DNA of 41,891 nt, taken from assembly GCA_902826095.1 (NCBI GenBank), contig CADEDN010000030.1:1-41891 (forward strand). Direction: 5' to 3'. A program made the translations under genes and the position numbers. Position 1 is the stretch's first letter; every line of letters starts with the position of its first letter. The DNA is from an uncultured Alphaproteobacteria bacterium. GTDB taxonomy: Bacteria; Pseudomonadota; Alphaproteobacteria; Caulobacterales; Parvularculaceae. The notes below the pieces were generated by a model. That model ran no database searches, was not told the origin of the DNA, and worked only from the letters and a program-made list of their open reading frames with translations. Shown one piece after another: positions 39,032 through 41,891 of this stretch.

Positions 39032-40507
39032 ATGAGTATCGAATCAAGGTTGATTACTGCGAAAAAGCCGCGCGGATTTGTCGATCGACGAGGCTCCGAG
39101 GCTGCCGCCGAGGAGGCAATCGTTTCGACGGTTGGGCGTGTCTATGAGAAATGGGGCTTCGAGCGACTTGAAACGTCAGCGATCGAGTTTACAGAGGCAC
39201 TGGGCAAGTTCCTGCCTGATCTTGATCGGCCGAATGAGGGAGTGTTTTCATTCCTGGATGACAATTGCTGGCACTCGTTGCGGTACGATCTTACCGCCCC
39301 GCTCGCAAGGTTCGCCGCCGAGGAACGCATCGCGCTGCCAAAGCCCTATCGCCGCTGGCAAACCGGACCCGTGTGGCGAAATGAGAAACCCGGCCCTGGT
39401 CGATTTCGCCAGTTTACTCAATGCGACGCAGACACGGTGGGGTCTGACAATCCCGCCGCAGACGCCGAAATGGTGGCGATGGCGAGCGAAGCGCTCGAAG
39501 CAGTCGGAGTGCCGAGATCTGGGTATGTTTTCAAGATCAACTCGCGACGCGTTCTCAACGGCGTGATGGAGAGCATAGGGCTTTCGGGCTCCGAGCGCAC
39601 ACGCCTTACTGTGATGCGAGCATTGGACAAGCTGGATCGTGTGGGCGTCGAAGGAGTGGCTTCCCTCTTAGGTCAAGGACGCAAGGATGACTCTGGAGAT
39701 TTTACGGAAGGCGCAAAACTCGATTCTAAAGCCATTCAGCACCTAATAGAATTCATTACGCTTCCCACTAACTCGCGCGCTGGAGTACTGGCCGGGGTGG
39801 AGAGGCTAGCTGGGGGAAATGAAGAAGGGCATGCCGGGCTAAAGGAACTTCAAAGAATAGACGACGTTCTTGGCGCGCTTGGCGTTGATGATTCTCGTGC
39901 GCGGTTTGACCCTTCGATTGTTAGAGGATTGGAGTACTACACCGGTGCGGTTTACGAGGCCGAACTAACGATGACGACCGTAGAAGATAATCGCGCGGTC
40001 GCTTTCGGTGCCGTAGGCGGCGGAGGTCGCTATGATGATCTTATCGCGCGGTTTACCGGCGAGCGAGTGCCCGCGACCGGGTTTTCAATTGGAGTTAGCC
40101 GGCTTGTTGCTGCGCAAGCGTTGCTGGGTCAGCGGGCAATCGATGAATTAGGCCCCGTAATATTGCTTGCGCTGGAAGCAGATCAAATGGCCGTATATTT
40201 CCGCATGGCAATGGAGTTGCGCGCGGCTGGCATCCGCTCGGAAGTATATTTGGGTGCTGGCGGCATGAAGGCGCAGATGAAATACGCCGACAAGCGGGCG
40301 GCGCCTGTCGTCGTCATTGTGGGCGGCGACGAGCGCGCCAGAGGCGAAGTCACGATCAAGGACATGCGTCTCGGCGCGGCGCTCTCGAAAGAAATCGGCG
40401 ACAACGCCGAATGGCGCGAAAGCGGCAAGGCGCAAATTTCGGTCGCACGCGCGGCCCTTGTCGATGAAGTGAAGCGCGCGCTCGCCAGGGCCGAAAAACA
40501 GCGCTAG
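39032..40507 (+). CDS. hisS: Histidyl-tRNA synthetase, alphaproteobacterial type, mosaic gene
   Basis: A 491-residue class II synthetase. Motif 2 is RRWQTGPVWRNEKPGPGRFR with RQFTQCDADTVGS after it (about 107-136). The histidine motif is IVRGLEYYTGAVYEAE (about 296-311), and motif 3 lies in ATGFSIGVSRL (about 350-360). These are the divergent forms seen in alphaproteobacteria, whose HisRS is known to differ in tRNA-His recognition. All catalytic motifs look intact. Codons up to about residue 408 are of the low-GC kind; the last 80 or so, in the anticodon-binding domain, use the local GC-rich style. The gene is thus probably a recombinant between two alphaproteobacterial alleles. It follows the lyase gene and precedes a dipeptidase. 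Confidence 0.92.
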   Translation: MSIESRLITAKKPRGFVDRRGSEAAAEEAIVSTVGRVYEKWGFERLETSAIEFTEALGKFLPDLDRPNEGVFSFLDDNCWHSLRYDLTAPLARFAAEERIALPKPYRRWQTGPVWRNEKPGPGRFRQFTQCDADTVGSDNPAADAEMVAMASEALEAVGVPRSGYVFKINSRRVLNGVMESIGLSGSERTRLTVMRALDKLDRVGVEGVASLLGQGRKDDSGDFTEGAKLDSKAIQHLIEFITLPTNSRAGVLAGVERLAGGNEEGHAGLKELQRIDDVLGALGVDDSRARFDPSIVRGLEYYTGAVYEAELTMTTVEDNRAVAFGAVGGGGRYDDLIARFTGERVPATGFSIGVSRLVAAQALLGQRAIDELGPVILLALEADQMAVYFRMAMELRAAGIRSEVYLGAGGMKAQMKYADKRAAPVVVIVGGDERARGEVTIKDMRLGAALSKEIGDNAEWRESGKAQISVARAALVDEVKRALARAEKQR

Positions 40508-40533
40508 AGAGCGCAGAATCAAGCGAGAATAGC

Positions 40534-41796
40534 ATGAAACTGAAATTGGCCGTCGCGGCGGCGCTGACATCGACATCGTTGAACGCCGCCCCGCTTGAAG
40601 ACGCCGCGCTCGAAGCCAGGGCGCGCGCCGTTCATGACAAGGTGATCGCGCTCGACACCCATGTCGACATTCCGCTCGATTACGCGACGGCCGCCGTCGA
40701 TCCCGGCGGCTTCACCAAGGGCCAGGTCGACCTGCCGAAGATGCGCGCGGGCGGGCTCGACGCGGCGTTCTTCATCGTCTTCACGCCGCAGGGGCCCCTG
40801 ACCGACGAAGGCTACGCGAAAGCGCATGAGATCGCGTCGACGCGGCTTTCGGCGATCCATCGCATGATCGGCGCCTACCCGAAGGAGATCGCGCTCGCTT
40901 CAAGCGCGGCCGACGCGCGCAAGATCGCAAGATCCGGGCGCAAGGCCGCGTTCATCGGCATGGAGAATTCGTTTCCGCTCGGGCCGTCGCCGACGCAAGG
41001 CGACATCGACGCGATGCAGCGCGCGGGCGTCCGCTACGCGGGCGTCGCGCATTTCGGCCACAACCAGTTCGGCGATTCGTCGAATCCCAACATTGAAGGC
41101 GGCGACGCGGAGGAAAAATGGGGCGGGCTGTCGCCCGCGGGGCGCGATCTCATCGCGATGCTGAACCGCGCAGGGATCATGGTCGACGTCTCGCATTCCG
41201 GCCGCAAGACGATGATGCAGACGATCGAGGCGTCAAAAGCGCCGATCATCGCCTCGCATTCCGGCGTCAAGGCGATCGCCGACAGCCCGCGCAATCTCGA
41301 CGACGAGCAATTGCGCGCGCTCGCGAAAAACGGCGGCGTCGCGCAGATCGTCGCGCTCGACGTTTATGTGAAGGCGCTGAGCGACGCGCAAAAAGCGCTG
41401 CAGGAAAAAGTGCGCAAGGACATGGGCCTTCAAACCGCCGCCGCGCGCGCGGCGATGAGCGCTGAAATCGAGGCCGACTACAACAAGCGCCTCGAAGCGA
41501 TGTGGGACATCGCCCCGCGCGCCAGCGTCGCCGATTTCGTCGATCACATCGATCACGCGGTGAAAATCGCCGGGATCGACCATGTCGGCATCGCCTCCGA
41601 TTTCGACGGCGGCGGCGGCGTCGTCGGCTGGACCGACGCCAGCGAGACCTTGAACGTCACCCGCGAACTGGTGAAGCGCGGCTATGCGGAAGAACAGATC
41701 GCCAAACTCTGGAGCGGCAATCTGCTGCGCGTCCTCGCCGAAGTCGAACAGACGGCGAAAGCGCTCGCAAAGGAAGCGGCCGCTGTCGGCGGCTGA
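40534..41796 (+). CDS. Membrane-dipeptidase-like peptidase (family M19)
   Basis: A 420-residue zinc peptidase of the renal dipeptidase family, probably exported (short hydrophobic N-terminus LKLAVAAALTSTSLNA). Metal ligands can be followed in order: IALDTHVDIP (HxD, about 40-49), FIGMENSFPLG (bridging glutamate, about 140-150), VDVSHSG (about 217), IIASHSG (about 238) and the aspartate of IASDFDGGGG (about 355-364). It cleaves dipeptides, possibly including D-residue substrates. Composition is again that of the host genome. ATG 40534 lacks a strong ribosome site; hisS ends 26 bases upstream, so co-transcription is possible. Confidence 0.9.
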   Translation: MKLKLAVAAALTSTSLNAAPLEDAALEARARAVHDKVIALDTHVDIPLDYATAAVDPGGFTKGQVDLPKMRAGGLDAAFFIVFTPQGPLTDEGYAKAHEIASTRLSAIHRMIGAYPKEIALASSAADARKIARSGRKAAFIGMENSFPLGPSPTQGDIDAMQRAGVRYAGVAHFGHNQFGDSSNPNIEGGDAEEKWGGLSPAGRDLIAMLNRAGIMVDVSHSGRKTMMQTIEASKAPIIASHSGVKAIADSPRNLDDEQLRALAKNGGVAQIVALDVYVKALSDAQKALQEKVRKDMGLQTAAARAAMSAEIEADYNKRLEAMWDIAPRASVADFVDHIDHAVKIAGIDHVGIASDFDGGGGVVGWTDASETLNVTRELVKRGYAEEQIAKLWSGNLLRVLAEVEQTAKALAKEAAAVGG

Positions 41797-41891
41797 TGCG
41801 CGGTATACGGAGCACGCTGCGAAGCCTTCGCCCCCGCCCTGTCATGTGTGGACGGCCCCGGTTGGGCAAGAGGTTTTTTTGATGATTGCGT
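41797..41891. other. Non-coding tail of the window
   Basis: No supportable gene. A short GCCC/GGGC hairpin around 41855-41867, followed by a T run at 41874-41880, could be a weak terminator for the dipeptidase gene. Confidence 0.3.

Larger units (their letters stand above)
37235..40255. other. Low-GC segment with foreign codon use, ending inside hisS
   Basis: From just after the cyclophilin stop, base and codon use change. Codons such as TTA, AGA, ATA, GTA and CTA appear, and CG-rich third positions fade. In single 60-base lines I counted 38 G+C at 36961-37020, 31 at 37561-37620, 32 at 39901-39960 and 43 at 40321-40380. The switch back is abrupt near 40255 within hisS. No terminal repeats, integrase or tRNA are visible at the ends, so homologous recombination fits better than a mobile element. 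Confidence 0.72.

Noticed and set aside
37235-40260. Integrated mobile element or prophage remnant
   Set aside because: No integrase, transposase, tRNA or flanking direct or inverted repeats were seen. The 3' joint lies in frame inside hisS, which favours homologous recombination.

Overview
The window is a GC-rich chromosomal stretch, nearly all coding. It most likely comes from an alphaproteobacterium. The signs are a full cpaA-cpaF/tadBC (Flp/Tad pilus) locus of the Caulobacter type, a histidyl-tRNA synthetase with the divergent alphaproteobacterial motifs, an alphaproteobacterial-style uracil-DNA glycosylase, a SapC-family protein, a GFA/CENP-V protein and an ETF:quinone oxidoreductase. 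A genus cannot be named from this. I see no insertion sequence, CRISPR array, rRNA or tRNA.

Layout. (1) 0-2.3 kb: peroxide defence, with ahpC-ahpD divergent from oxyR and a probable OxyR site between them. (2) 2.3-7.5 kb: an AI-2E-family permease, then pabB-pabA-pabC for p-aminobenzoate, translationally coupled by GTGA overlaps. The run ends in an acyl-CoA-ligase-like protein that has lost its nucleotide-binding loop and C-terminal lysine, and a strong terminator follows. (3) 7.5-18.1 kb: the Flp/Tad pilus region. It holds a lone secretin-N-domain protein, a Crp/Fnr-type regulator, the flp pilin with its own terminator, then cpaA-B-C-D-E-F-tadB-tadC. The TadE/F/G pseudopilins are not in the window. 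(4) 18.1-24.1 kb: housekeeping genes, namely a GFA protein, GNAT acetyltransferase, soluble lytic transglycosylase, uracil-DNA glycosylase, YhhN lysoplasmalogenase and ETF-QO. (5) 24.1-29 kb: a TPR lipoprotein, ispE and a WecA/WbpL-like phosphoglycosyltransferase, converging on a polyprenyl diphosphate synthase, which gives an isoprenoid/lipid-carrier theme. (6) 29-37.2 kb: small membrane proteins, a DEDDh exonuclease overlapping an alpha/beta hydrolase, SapC, a DsbD/ScsB-like membrane reductase with a secreted redoxin, pgi and a periplasmic cyclophilin.

(7) 37.2-40.3 kb is the most unusual part. A complete histidine-ammonia-lyase-type gene and about five sixths of hisS have visibly lower GC and different codon use from everything around them. 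The composition snaps back to the local style inside hisS, near base 40255, in the part encoding the anticodon-binding domain. This looks like an imported segment joined by homologous recombination within hisS, leaving a mosaic essential synthetase linked to a histidine-degrading enzyme. (8) 40.5-41.8 kb: an M19 dipeptidase with local composition.

All calls come from reading the sequence and recalled family motifs. No database search was run.
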